From Bacillota bacterium (lineage in GTDB: Bacteria; Bacillota; Clostridia; Peptostreptococcales; Acidaminobacteraceae), in contig JAUMXJ010000076.1 in the NCBI GenBank assembly GCA_030529205.1, positions 1 through 5,625 of the forward strand: a stretch of 5,625 bases of DNA. Reading direction: 5' to 3'. The translations under genes were made by a program, and so were the position numbers. The notes beneath the pieces are model-generated. The model was not told where the DNA came from and ran no database searches. It saw only the letters and a program-made list of their open reading frames with translations. Of the stretch, positions 1 to 5,625 are shown in pieces (position 1 is the stretch's first letter; every line of letters starts with the position of its first letter).

Positions 1-996
1 TTCAAAATCCGTCACGGTTTTATGCAACATCTCCGTCAGGACAAGCGATCGCTTCGCCAGACGCGCAACGGTTTCATCCGCGCCGAATTTAAACACGGAC
101 ACAATGCCCTCCGCACCGTCTCCGTTCGGAGCGATTCCCTCCAATTGCAAAAGCGCCGTCATCGACAACTCTTCATTGTGCAAAAAATAATCCGTCGTAC
201 GCATGACGAATTCCTCTTCGCTGTGGCGCATGCGCTCGACCGCGGCATTGGCTCCCACCAACATCACAACAGGCTGATGAAGGTAGTCCTCAAGCGCAAC
301 ACTGCGTCCGATGACCTTGTCGGCATAACCGCCGCCGGCATAAACGGTGCACATCCCGATTTTTTCGACGGATGCCTGAGTCGCCAAATCAAAACGACGG
401 ATGGAGACGATTTCATCACCGAAGAGTTCGATTCGAATCGGCATATCGTGAAGCGGAGAGTAAACGTCGATAATCCCTCCCCGTACGCTGACCTCAAATT
501 TTTGGGAGATATAGCCCGTCTTTTCATAGCCGTTGTTGTAGAGAAAATTGTAGAACTCCGCCAACTTGAGTCTTTGTCCGACTGCTATGTCATAAGATTT
601 ATGCTCTTCCTCCACAGGCGGATACTTGTCGAGCGCACAAACTACGGAGGCCGTCACCACAATCGGAGCTCTGTCCTTTCGGGAGATCCGCAACAGGGTC
701 TCCTGCTGAGCACCCCCCTCATGGTCATGATGTGAAAAAGCCTGCCCGAAGACAATGTCCGTCGGCGCAACATATTCTGAACCCGCAATCATCTGATGAG
801 CGGTTCGCGCTTTCATATCATCCTCGAAATACAGCAGGACGTCGCGCCCGTACATGTCCCGAACCGCATCCGCCAAAAAACTGTAAGCGATATAGTCGGA
901 ACCGTAAAGCAAAATAGGACCTGATAATTCATCAAGCCCTTTCATCAGCGCACGCAACTCCGTGCTGTTTTTAAAAAACTTACCGTAATCGATCAT
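1..996 (-). CDS. mfd: Transcription-repair coupling factor Mfd, N-terminal part (gene continues past the left edge)
   Basis: Mfd is a cytoplasmic DNA translocase that removes RNA polymerase stalled at lesions and recruits UvrA for nucleotide excision repair. Reading the minus strand from the ATG at 996 gives 332 uninterrupted codons starting MIDYGKFFKNSTELRALMKG. The visible part corresponds to the UvrB-like module (domains 1a, 2, 1b). The family signature SVRGGIIDVY lies at residues 170-179 and is followed by PIRIELFGDEIVSIRRFD near 186-203, very typical of Mfd. The equivalent of the UvrB Walker A loop, near residues 27-39 (PILLYGSDYIAYS), lacks the GKT motif, as is known for Mfd, whose ATPase sits in the C-terminal translocase. 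The RNA polymerase-interacting domain and helicase motifs lie outside the window (full family length is about 1,100-1,200 residues). Only three bases separate this start from the pth stop, and GGAG at 1003-1006 is a well-placed ribosome binding site, so the two are probably translationally coupled. UvrB is less likely because the Walker A motif is missing and pth is the neighbour. Confidence 0.95.
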   Translation of the reverse strand, partial: MIDYGKFFKNSTELRALMKGLDELSGPILLYGSDYIAYSFLADAVRDMYGRDVLLYFEDDMKARTAHQMIAGSEYVAPTDIVFGQAFSHHDHEGGAQQETLLRISRKDRAPIVVTASVVCALDKYPPVEEEHKSYDIAVGQRLKLAEFYNFLYNNGYEKTGYISQKFEVSVRGGIIDVYSPLHDMPIRIELFGDEIVSIRRFDLATQASVEKIGMCTVYAGGGYADKVIGRSVALEDYLHQPVVMLVGANAAVERMRHSEEEFVMRTTDYFLHNEELSMTALLQLEGIAPNGDGAEGIVSVFKFGADETVARLAKRSLVLTEMLHKTVTDFE

Positions 997-999
997 GTC

Positions 1000-1590
1000 T
1001 TACTCCGAGCGCTTGTCATCCGAAGAAGGCGCATGGTTGAACCGATTCATCGCGCTGTCCACCCCTTCTTCCACAATTGCCAATGCCGCGTCCGCCGCGC
1101 ATTTCAATACTTCTTTGAGCGTCCGCTCGTCCTCCTTCGCAAAGCGCGACAAGACGTATTCATGGAGTTCCGCACCTCTTCGATCACCCTTGATTCCGAT
1201 GCGCACCCTCGGAAAATGTTCGGTTTCCAGCTGATATAGAATATTTCTCATCCCGTTATGTGTTCCTGCCGAACCTTTCGGACGCAAACGCAGCGAGCCG
1301 AAGGCGATATCGATGTCATCATAAATGACGATAATGTGCTCGCTCGGTATTTTATAATATTCCGCGGCGGCGCGAACCGCTTCTCCGGAAAGGTTCATAA
1401 AAGTCTGTGGCTTCATCAACACCAATTTCTCGCCGCCGAACTGCGCCTCTCCGATTAAAGATTGAAACTTTATTTTATTGATTTTTGTTCCGAGCCGTTC
1501 CGCAAGGAGATCAAGAGCCAAAAACCCGGCATTGTGCCGAGTTAAATCGAAACGCTTGCCGGGATTTCCTAGTCCAACTATTAAAAACAT
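1000..1590 (-). CDS. pth: Peptidyl-tRNA hydrolase (Pth family)
   Basis: This essential cytoplasmic enzyme cleaves the ester bond of peptidyl-tRNAs released prematurely from the ribosome, recycling tRNA. The 196-residue protein has normal family length and begins MFLIVGLGNPGKRFDLTRHN. The expected active-site residues are all present: Asn9 in GLGNPG, the catalytic His19 in TRHNAGF, Asn66 in FMNLSG, Asp91 in IYDDIDIAFG and Asn112 in GTHNG. The residue before the TRHN motif that is often Tyr (as in the YxxTRHN pattern) is Phe14 here, a mild change. The C-terminus ends in a charged tail (SSDDKRSE) that is probably flexible. The start at 1590 is supported by family alignment and by AGAGGA at 1594-1599. 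The gene lies 33 bases after prs and three bases before mfd, so it is likely co-transcribed with both. The Bacillus gene ctc, which often sits between prs and pth, is absent. Confidence 0.97.
   Translation of the reverse strand: MFLIVGLGNPGKRFDLTRHNAGFLALDLLAERLGTKINKIKFQSLIGEAQFGGEKLVLMKPQTFMNLSGEAVRAAAEYYKIPSEHIIVIYDDIDIAFGSLRLRPKGSAGTHNGMRNILYQLETEHFPRVRIGIKGDRRGAELHEYVLSRFAKEDERTLKEVLKCAADAALAIVEEGVDSAMNRFNHAPSSDDKRSE
1003..1006 (-). promoter_or_regulatory. Ribosome binding site of mfd, abutting the pth stop codon
   Basis: On the minus strand the sequence reads GGAG-TAA-GAC-ATG: the Shine-Dalgarno core sits inside the last pth codons, directly before the pth TAA, and six bases before the mfd ATG. 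This supports the chosen mfd start and suggests termination-reinitiation coupling. Confidence 0.75.
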
Positions 1591-1593
1591 GGG

Positions 1594-1599
1594 TCCTCT
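1594..1599 (-). promoter_or_regulatory. Ribosome binding site of pth
   Basis: The minus strand reads AGAGGA-CCC-ATG, a purine-rich Shine-Dalgarno sequence slightly close to the start. Another ATG at 1605-1607 is out of frame with pth and is not used. Confidence 0.6.
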
Positions 1600-1623
1600 G
1601 TAAACATGGTGATGGGGCGTATT

Positions 1624-2574
1624 CTAATTTTCAAACATAATGCTGACGGATTCTTTGTTGATGATTCTGGTGATGGCTTCGGCAAAAAGCGGAGCCGTCG
1701 AGAGAACCTTCACATTCGGAAGCGCCCTGATTTCGTCCGAGATATCGATGGTATCGAGCGTCACCCATTCCTTGATGATGCTCTCGGCCATTCTGGTCTT
1801 CGCAGGGCCGGAGAATATGCCGTGCGTGCAGCACGCATAGATATCCTTCGCCCCGTGTTCTCTGAGTGCGTTTGCAGCATTGACAATGGTTCCCGCGGTG
1901 TCGATCATATCGTCGACCAGGAGGACATTCTTTCCGTTTACATCACCGATAATACTCATGACTTCGCTGACATTCGCCTCAGGCCTGCGCTTATCGACAA
2001 TGGCGATCTGTGTCCCCAGCCTATGTGCAAAAGAACGTGTCCTCGTCACGGATCCGTGATCGGGAGATACCAGGACCAGGTCCGGAATATTCTTTTCTTT
2101 GAAATAGGAAGTGAGAACCGGCCACCCCTGTAGGTGATCGAGCGGAATATCAAAATACCCTTGAATCTGCGCAGCGTGTAGATCCATGGTGAGAACTCTG
2201 TCGGCGCCGGCGGCGCTGATCAGATTTGCAACCAACTTCGCAGAAATAGGATCTCTCGCTTTCGCTTTTCTGTCCTGTCTCGCGTACCCGTAGTACGGAA
2301 TCACCGCCGCGATACTGCCCGCCGATGCACGCTTAAACGCATCGATTGCAATCAACAATTCCATGAGATAGTCATTGACTTTCGGGATGGAAAACGGCTG
2401 AATCATGAATACATCCACACCTCTTACCGTCTCATTGATATTGACCGAAATTTCTCCGTCGCTGAATGTCTTCACAACCGAATCTCCCAGCGGCACATTC
2501 AACTCACCGCAAATCGCTTTTGCGAGCGCCGGATTCGCATTACCCGTGAAAATTTTGATGTTGTCTTTTGCCAT
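1624..2574 (-). CDS. prs: Ribose-phosphate pyrophosphokinase (PRPP synthetase, class I)
   Basis: The enzyme transfers pyrophosphate from ATP to ribose 5-phosphate, giving PRPP for purine, pyrimidine, histidine, tryptophan and NAD synthesis; it acts as a cytoplasmic oligomer, usually a hexamer. The 316-residue product matches the normal family length. Visible motifs in order: FSDGEI at 37-42 (regulatory region in class I enzymes), RQDRK at 99-103 (ATP binding), DLHAAQIQGYFD at 131-142 with catalytic His132, SPDHGSVTRTR at 170-180, the flexible-loop KRRPEA at 195-200 with Lys195 and Arg196, and the PRPP-binding loop VDDMIDTAGT at 220-229. The open frame extends 39 codons further upstream into the end of glmU, but homology (MAKDNIKIFTGNANPALAKA) and AGGGAG seven bases upstream fix the start at 2574. 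The glmU stop lies 58 bases upstream with no terminator in between, so the two genes are probably one transcript. The Ser at 175 replaces the Gly common in the SPDHGGVTRAR motif. Confidence 0.98.
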   Translation of the reverse strand: MAKDNIKIFTGNANPALAKAICGELNVPLGDSVVKTFSDGEISVNINETVRGVDVFMIQPFSIPKVNDYLMELLIAIDAFKRASAGSIAAVIPYYGYARQDRKAKARDPISAKLVANLISAAGADRVLTMDLHAAQIQGYFDIPLDHLQGWPVLTSYFKEKNIPDLVLVSPDHGSVTRTRSFAHRLGTQIAIVDKRRPEANVSEVMSIIGDVNGKNVLLVDDMIDTAGTIVNAANALREHGAKDIYACCTHGIFSGPAKTRMAESIIKEWVTLDTIDISDEIRALPNVKVLSTAPLFAEAITRIINKESVSIMFEN

Positions 2575-2581
2575 ACTCTCA

Positions 2582-2587
2582 CTCCCT
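2582..2587 (-). promoter_or_regulatory. Ribosome binding site of prs (decides the start)
   Basis: AGGGAG precedes the ATG at 2574 by seven bases. It selects this start over the longer open frame that reaches 2691 and overlaps the 3' end of glmU. Confidence 0.75.
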
Positions 2588-2632
2588 GACTTTTTATATT
2601 TACCTTTTGCATTTTCTGATTGTCGATCGCGT

Positions 2633-3985
2633 TTATTTCTTAGGCTTCCTTCGATTTTCACGATTTTCCTGCGGAACCCTCGATATTGCAAACTCTCCTT
2701 CTTTCACCTCTCGCGTAACGGTCGTCCCGGCTGCGACAAATGTTCCGTCCCCGATTGTAACCGGAGCGACAAGATTGGAATTACATCCGATAAAGGCGTC
2801 GCTTCCCACCACCGTGCGATGCTTATGCTCGCCGTCATAATTGACGAAAATGGTTCCGCATCCGATATTGGTTCGCTCACCGATTTCTCCGTCTCCGATA
2901 TAGGAAAGATGAGGGATTTTCGTTCCCTCGCCGATTTTTACATTCTTGAGTTCGACAAAATCTCCTATTTTGACCTTGTTCGAAATCACACTGCCCGGTC
3001 TGATATATGCGAAAGGTCCGATTTTACAGTCTTTCCCGATCTCGCTCTCCACCGCTACGGTGCGATCCAAAGTACTCCCGGCACCGACTCGCACATCCGT
3101 CAAATCCGTGAACGGACCGATGACGGCACCGGAGGCGACCGATGTCTTTCCCATCAACCTCGTCCCCTGTTCAATCACCGCACCCGGCTCGATCTGCACA
3201 TCCTTTTCTATCATAATCGTCTCGGGAAAATGCATGGTCACGCCCGCGAGCATCCACTCTTTCCTGATTCTTTGTTGCAGGATGCGCTCCGCCTCGCTCA
3301 GCATATATCGATCATTCACGCCGAGAATTTCATCCGTGTTCTCCGTCTTGATTGCGCCGACCTTGTGACCGTCCGCAATCAGCATCTCGAAGACATCGGT
3401 CAGAAGATACTCGCCCTGTGCATTATCGCTGCTCAAGTACGCAAGTTTTTCTCTGAGAAGTGCGGCATTGAAGACCGCCATCCCCGAATTGATTTCTTTT
3501 ATCTTTTTCTCTTCGTCCGTTGCATTTTTAAATTCGACAATTCTCTGAATCCGCCCGTCCTCTCTGACGATTCTTCCGAAGGAAGCGGGATCGTTAAAAT
3601 CGGCGGTAATCAGGGTCGCGGCGTTTTGCGATTGGCGGTGTTCCTCGACGAGAGACTTCAATGTATCCTTTGTAATCAGAGGTGTGTCCGCAAAAAGAAC
3701 GAGCACGTCTCCCTCTCCGAAATCATGCTCCGCCATTTTCACCGCATGCCCGGTTCCGAGCTGCTTCTCTTGAAAAACAAAGTGCATCTTCCCTTCAAAT
3801 TCGCACATCACCTGTTCTTTTCCGTGACCGACGACACAGACGAACCCGTCCGACAAACCGGAAGCCGCATCACACACATGTGCGAGCATGGATTTTCCAC
3901 AAACTTTATGAAGCGCCTTGGGAAGCTCGGAATACATTCGTTTTCCAAGCCCCGCAGCCAATATCACCACTTTTAAATCATTCAT
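2633..3985 (-). CDS. glmU: Bifunctional GlmU: GlcNAc-1-P uridyltransferase / glucosamine-1-P acetyltransferase
   Basis: GlmU carries out the last two steps to UDP-GlcNAc: acetylation of glucosamine-1-phosphate, then uridylyl transfer. The product feeds peptidoglycan and other envelope polymers. The 450-residue protein is full length. The N-terminal pyrophosphorylase domain shows ILAAGLGKRM at 8-17, Lys23 in LPKALH, QLGTGHA at 75-81 and the metal-binding Asp100 in FADTPL. From about residue 250 a left-handed beta-helix of hexapeptide repeats follows (e.g. IEPGAV, IGKDCK, IGEGTK). Acetyltransferase residues are conserved: IRPGS at 328-332, His359 in IPHLSYIGD, NYDGEHKHRT at 382-391 and FIGCNSNLVAP at 398-408. 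The tail is strongly basic (NRENRRKPKK). The frame stays open 34 codons upstream, but family alignment places the start at the ATG at 3985 (MNDLKVVILAAG). Unusually, this ATG has no Shine-Dalgarno at normal distance and directly follows a -10 box. Glmu leads the prs-pth-mfd group. Confidence 0.97.
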   Translation of the reverse strand: MNDLKVVILAAGLGKRMYSELPKALHKVCGKSMLAHVCDAASGLSDGFVCVVGHGKEQVMCEFEGKMHFVFQEKQLGTGHAVKMAEHDFGEGDVLVLFADTPLITKDTLKSLVEEHRQSQNAATLITADFNDPASFGRIVREDGRIQRIVEFKNATDEEKKIKEINSGMAVFNAALLREKLAYLSSDNAQGEYLLTDVFEMLIADGHKVGAIKTENTDEILGVNDRYMLSEAERILQQRIRKEWMLAGVTMHFPETIMIEKDVQIEPGAVIEQGTRLMGKTSVASGAVIGPFTDLTDVRVGAGSTLDRTVAVESEIGKDCKIGPFAYIRPGSVISNKVKIGDFVELKNVKIGEGTKIPHLSYIGDGEIGERTNIGCGTIFVNYDGEHKHRTVVGSDAFIGCNSNLVAPVTIGDGTFVAAGTTVTREVKEGEFAISRVPQENRENRRKPKK

Positions 3986-3991
3986 GCCAAA

Positions 3992-4000
3992 ATTATAACA
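3992..4000 (-). promoter_or_regulatory. Putative extended -10 promoter of glmU, at the start codon
   Basis: The minus strand reads TGT-TATAAT-TTTGGC-ATG: a perfect TATAAT (3992-3997) preceded by the TGn extension (3998-4000). With the usual six to seven base discriminator, transcription would begin at or next to the A of the glmU ATG. The -35 region is weak: TCAACA at 4017-4022 matches TTGACA in four of six positions, but the spacer would be 19 bases; an extended -10 can work without a good -35. The match is exact, but promoter function is inferred. Confidence 0.6.
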
Positions 4001-4108
4001 CAATTCCTTCTTCTTTTGTTGACGCCTGACCGATTCGGCGAATTTATTTCCACGAGCTTTCAATCGGCACAAACAAATGCCCGACATGCCCTCTCGGAAT
4101 CAATCGGA

Positions 4109-4810
4109 CTAATGCGTACTGCCCGTCACATACTCCCCCTGATCCCCATTCTCATCGACATCGTGCTCCACACAGCGATATATCGACATAATCGCGGAGA
4201 TTACAGCTTTTGCAACGACATCGAGCGACATCGACGGTTGCGGCGCAGTCTTTCCCTTTTCATAAAGCATCGCCACCTGCTCCGGAAGATACGGAATATG
4301 CATAAATCCGCTGCGCACATGCGGGTATTCGTTTCTCAGAAAATCGCAAGTTTTATAGCAGACATAGTTGCAGACATAGGTTCCCGCACTGCGTGAAATA
4401 GATGCCGGGATTCCTTTATTCAAAATGCCCGCCACAACTCTCTTGTTCGGAATGGAGGTAAAATACGCGTCCGGACCGCCCTCGGTAATCACTTCTCCCC
4501 GCGGCAGATTGCCGTCATTGTCGGGAATCGGGAAGTCCGCTTCATTGGTCCCCACTGCCTCCAGGGTAATGTCCGCTCTTCCTCCCGCCTGTCCGATGCT
4601 GAGCACCACATCGGGCTGATGTGTTTCGACCGCATTTCTGATTGCTTCCATCGACCCGCGCATCGTCGTCGGAATAGAGAGTTTCACAATCTCGACCACT
4701 CCCCCGCAACACTGCCGATCCAGCGAGTCCGGCAAAAGTTTCAACACTTCCTCCGAAGGATTGATGTCCTGTCCGCCAAACGGTTCAAATCCGGTTACCA
4801 ATATCTTCAT
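4109..4810 (-). CDS. pcp: Pyrrolidone-carboxylate peptidase (pyroglutamyl peptidase I, C15 family)
   Basis: This cytoplasmic cysteine peptidase removes N-terminal pyroglutamate from peptides. The protein begins MKILVTGFEPFGGQDINPSE, the family's hallmark N-terminus. The catalytic triad is visible: Glu84 in ITLEAVGTNEADFPIPDNDG (starting at residue 81), Cys147 in SAGTYVCNYVCY, and His171 in GFMHIPYLPEQ. At 233 residues it is somewhat longer than the usual about 200-215 because of an acidic C-terminal tail (DVDENGDQGEYVTGSTH, about 217-233) after the last helix. Several extra cysteines occur (34, 35, 151, 155), two of them adjacent. The start at 4810 is backed by a perfect AGGAGG at 4815-4820. 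The gene lies 36 bases after the GtrA-like gene, suggesting co-transcription, and 123 bases before glmU, where a separate promoter may lie. Pcp genes have varied neighbours, so the context adds little about substrate. Confidence 0.97.
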   Translation of the reverse strand: MKILVTGFEPFGGQDINPSEEVLKLLPDSLDRQCCGGVVEIVKLSIPTTMRGSMEAIRNAVETHQPDVVLSIGQAGGRADITLEAVGTNEADFPIPDNDGNLPRGEVITEGGPDAYFTSIPNKRVVAGILNKGIPASISRSAGTYVCNYVCYKTCDFLRNEYPHVRSGFMHIPYLPEQVAMLYEKGKTAPQPSMSLDVVAKAVISAIMSIYRCVEHDVDENGDQGEYVTGSTH

Positions 4811-4814
4811 ATCT

Positions 4815-4820
4815 CCTCCT
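4815..4820 (-). promoter_or_regulatory. Ribosome binding site of pcp
   Basis: A perfect AGGAGG lies four bases before the pcp ATG, indicating a canonical Shine-Dalgarno start and contrasting with glmU, which lacks one. Confidence 0.75.
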
Positions 4821-4846
4821 ATTCCGTGAATTCGGCCGCATTCCGC

Positions 4847-5251
4847 CTACACATAAATCACATACTTGTAAATCAAAAAATTCCAACAGGTAATCATCGC
4901 GGTCTTGATAAAGGGCGCGAGTTCCGCAGACATTCCCGCACCGACCAACCAGCGCATCATCAGATAATTCCCGATCAGCAGATTGAACAAAAAAAGCATG
5001 AGATAGAGCACGAGCTGTCTTTTTGCGCTCGCCTTTGATTTGAATGTCCATTTGCGCGTCACGACAAATGTGATGACGAACAGAGCGGAGTACACGATGG
5101 TCATGGCAAATGCATAATCCAGCCCCACCGCACGGTACAAGAGCAGGTAAAGTGCATACTCCAGCAAAAATGCCGATCCGCCCGTCACCAGGTACCGCAA
5201 CAACTCTCCCATTGCCTTCGAATCCTTCATTCTCTTAAATCTGTCCAACAA
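4847..5251 (-). CDS. GtrA-like family small membrane protein
   Basis: GtrA-like proteins are small four-helix membrane proteins linked to moving or supplying lipid-linked sugars for cell-surface polysaccharide or teichoic acid glycosylation; the exact substrate cannot be read from sequence. The product has up to 134 residues with four hydrophobic segments at about 17-40, 43-64, 80-103 and 106-134. Family features are the opening ELLRYLVTGGSAFLLEYALY, the short basic loop TRKWTF after helix 2 (residues 65-70), and NFLIYKYVIYV at the C-terminus. The start is uncertain. The longest frame begins with TTG at 5251, with AAGGGA about 10 bases upstream as a poor ribosome site. ATG codons at 5230 (127 residues) and 5212 (121 residues, with AAGGA about 10 bases before) are good alternatives, and all keep the membrane core. 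No glycosyltransferase partner lies in the window; a partner, if any, would be elsewhere. It is 36 bases upstream of pcp. Confidence 0.85.
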   Translation of the reverse strand: MLDRFKRMKDSKAMGELLRYLVTGGSAFLLEYALYLLLYRAVGLDYAFAMTIVYSALFVITFVVTRKWTFKSKASAKRQLVLYLMLFLFNLLIGNYLMMRWLVGAGMSAELAPFIKTAMITCWNFLIYKYVIYV

Positions 5252-5267
5252 TATTATCCGATCCCTT

Positions 5268-5296
5268 ATTATTTTGATTCATTCCTGTCATCACAA
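5268..5296 (-). promoter_or_regulatory. Weak candidate promoter ahead of the GtrA-like gene
   Basis: In the 46-base gap, TTGTGA (5291-5296, four of six to TTGACA) and AATAAT (5268-5273, five of six to TATAAT) are separated by 17 bases, the ideal spacing. The region is A+T-rich, so a chance match is quite possible. Confidence 0.25.
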
Positions 5297-5297
5297 C

Positions 5298-5625
5298 CTA
5301 GAGCATAACCCGAATCAACCCGCTGATCAGCATAATCAGAAGCCCTGCGACAGCGTTTCCGATTGCGATTGCAGGAATGGCGCGTCGAAAACGAATGTCC
5401 AAAAAAGCGGCGATGATCGAGCCCGACCAAACCCCGGTTCCCGGTAAAGGAATGGCGACAAAAATAGCCAGGCCAAGAAACCCGTACTTTTTTACACCCT
5501 GTGAGTGCACGGCGGCTTTGATGCGAAAGCGATCATCCAACTTCGTAAAAAAAGGCAGGTGACTCAGACGCTTTAAAATCGGTCGCAAAAAAAGCAGAAT
5601 GAACGGCGCGGGGAGAAGACTTCCT
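5298..5625 (-). CDS. Small multidrug export protein-like membrane protein (COG2426 type), 5' end outside the window
   Basis: The minus-strand frame is open from the right edge to the TAG at 5298, giving 108 C-terminal residues; the true start lies beyond 5625. The visible part begins GSLLPAPFILLFLRPILKRL, then a basic/hydrophilic stretch, then YGFLGLAIFVAIPLPGTGVW and a final hydrophobic helix ending LLIMLISGLIRVML. The LPxPFILLFLRPIL segment and the KYGFLGLAIFVAIPLPGTG segment are characteristic of the COG2426 / Sm_multidrug_ex family. These are small integral membrane proteins whose export role is an old annotation with little direct evidence; the true function is not known. The PLPGTG motif with nearby small residues resembles the re-entrant-loop region of DedA-like proteins, which is an inference only. 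An internal TTG at 5588 is not the start, since homology continues upstream of it. The stop is 46 bases before the GtrA-like start. Confidence 0.85.
   Translation of the reverse strand, partial: GSLLPAPFILLFLRPILKRLSHLPFFTKLDDRFRIKAAVHSQGVKKYGFLGLAIFVAIPLPGTGVWSGSIIAAFLDIRFRRAIPAIAIGNAVAGLLIMLISGLIRVML

Noticed and set aside
22..735. A 237-codon plus-strand open frame at the left end
   Set aside because: It runs in the exactly antiparallel codon register of mfd, whose minus-strand translation carries clear family signatures; the plus-strand product is unrecognisable.
2575..2632. Terminator or separate promoter between glmU and prs
   Set aside because: The 58-base gap shows no stable inverted repeat with a U-tract and no paired -35/-10 boxes, so a shared transcript is simpler.
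2575..2691. A 39-residue N-terminal extension of Prs
   Set aside because: The extension overlaps the glmU 3' end, has no family similarity, and the ATG at 2574 has a well-spaced AGGGAG site and the standard N-terminus.
2405..3976. A 523-codon plus-strand open frame opposite glmU and the 5' part of prs
   Set aside because: It is antisense to two well-conserved genes, and its translation shows no recognisable domain and looks His/Arg/Asp-rich as expected of an antisense shadow. The conserved enzymes on the minus strand explain the sequence.
4030..4038. Palindrome CCGAATCGG as part of an intrinsic terminator after pcp
   Set aside because: The stem is only four base pairs and no T-run follows on the minus strand.
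3986..4087. A 34-residue N-terminal extension of GlmU, or a TTG start at 4001-4003
   Set aside because: Family alignment starts at MNDLKVVILAAG, and AAGGA is only one base from the TTG, too close to serve as its ribosome site. A TTG start remains the only rival to the leaderless reading.

Overview
The window holds seven genes, all on the minus strand, with short gaps between them. In transcription order (right to left) they are: the 3' part of a small integral-membrane 'small multidrug export' (COG2426-type) gene, a GtrA-family membrane protein, pyrrolidone-carboxylate peptidase (pcp), the bifunctional UDP-GlcNAc pyrophosphorylase GlmU (glmU), ribose-phosphate pyrophosphokinase (prs), peptidyl-tRNA hydrolase (pth), and the N-terminal third of the transcription-repair coupling factor Mfd (mfd), which runs off the left edge. 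Plus-strand open frames opposite glmU and mfd are shadows of these genes.

The order glmU-prs-pth-mfd is a known Firmicutes housekeeping cluster. In Bacillus it is spoVG-glmU-prs-ctc-pth-fin-mfd; here ctc and fin are absent and spoVG is not next to glmU. Together with strong GGAG/AGGAGG-type ribosome binding sites and a composition that looks intermediate in G+C, this suggests a Clostridia-like Firmicute. I cannot assign a genus from sequence reading alone.

Layout: 1-996 mfd (partial, 332 codons visible); 1000-1590 pth; 1624-2574 prs; 2633-3985 glmU; 3986-4108 a gene-free 123-base gap carrying a promoter-like element; 4109-4810 pcp; 4847-5251 GtrA-like; 5298-5625 COG2426-like (5' end off the window). 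No rRNA, tRNA, mobile element, CRISPR array, or convincing intrinsic terminator was seen.

The genes serve central functions: cell-wall precursor synthesis (GlmU makes UDP-GlcNAc), nucleotide/PRPP supply (Prs), recycling of peptidyl-tRNA (Pth) and strand-specific DNA repair (Mfd). The upstream trio (export-like protein, GtrA, Pcp) has envelope and peptide-turnover flavours and no obvious shared pathway with them. The most interesting signal is an extended -10 box (TGTTATAAT) ending six bases before the glmU ATG, with no usable Shine-Dalgarno sequence; this would place the transcription start on or next to the start codon, giving a leaderless glmU transcript. I found no convincing new biological system in the window.
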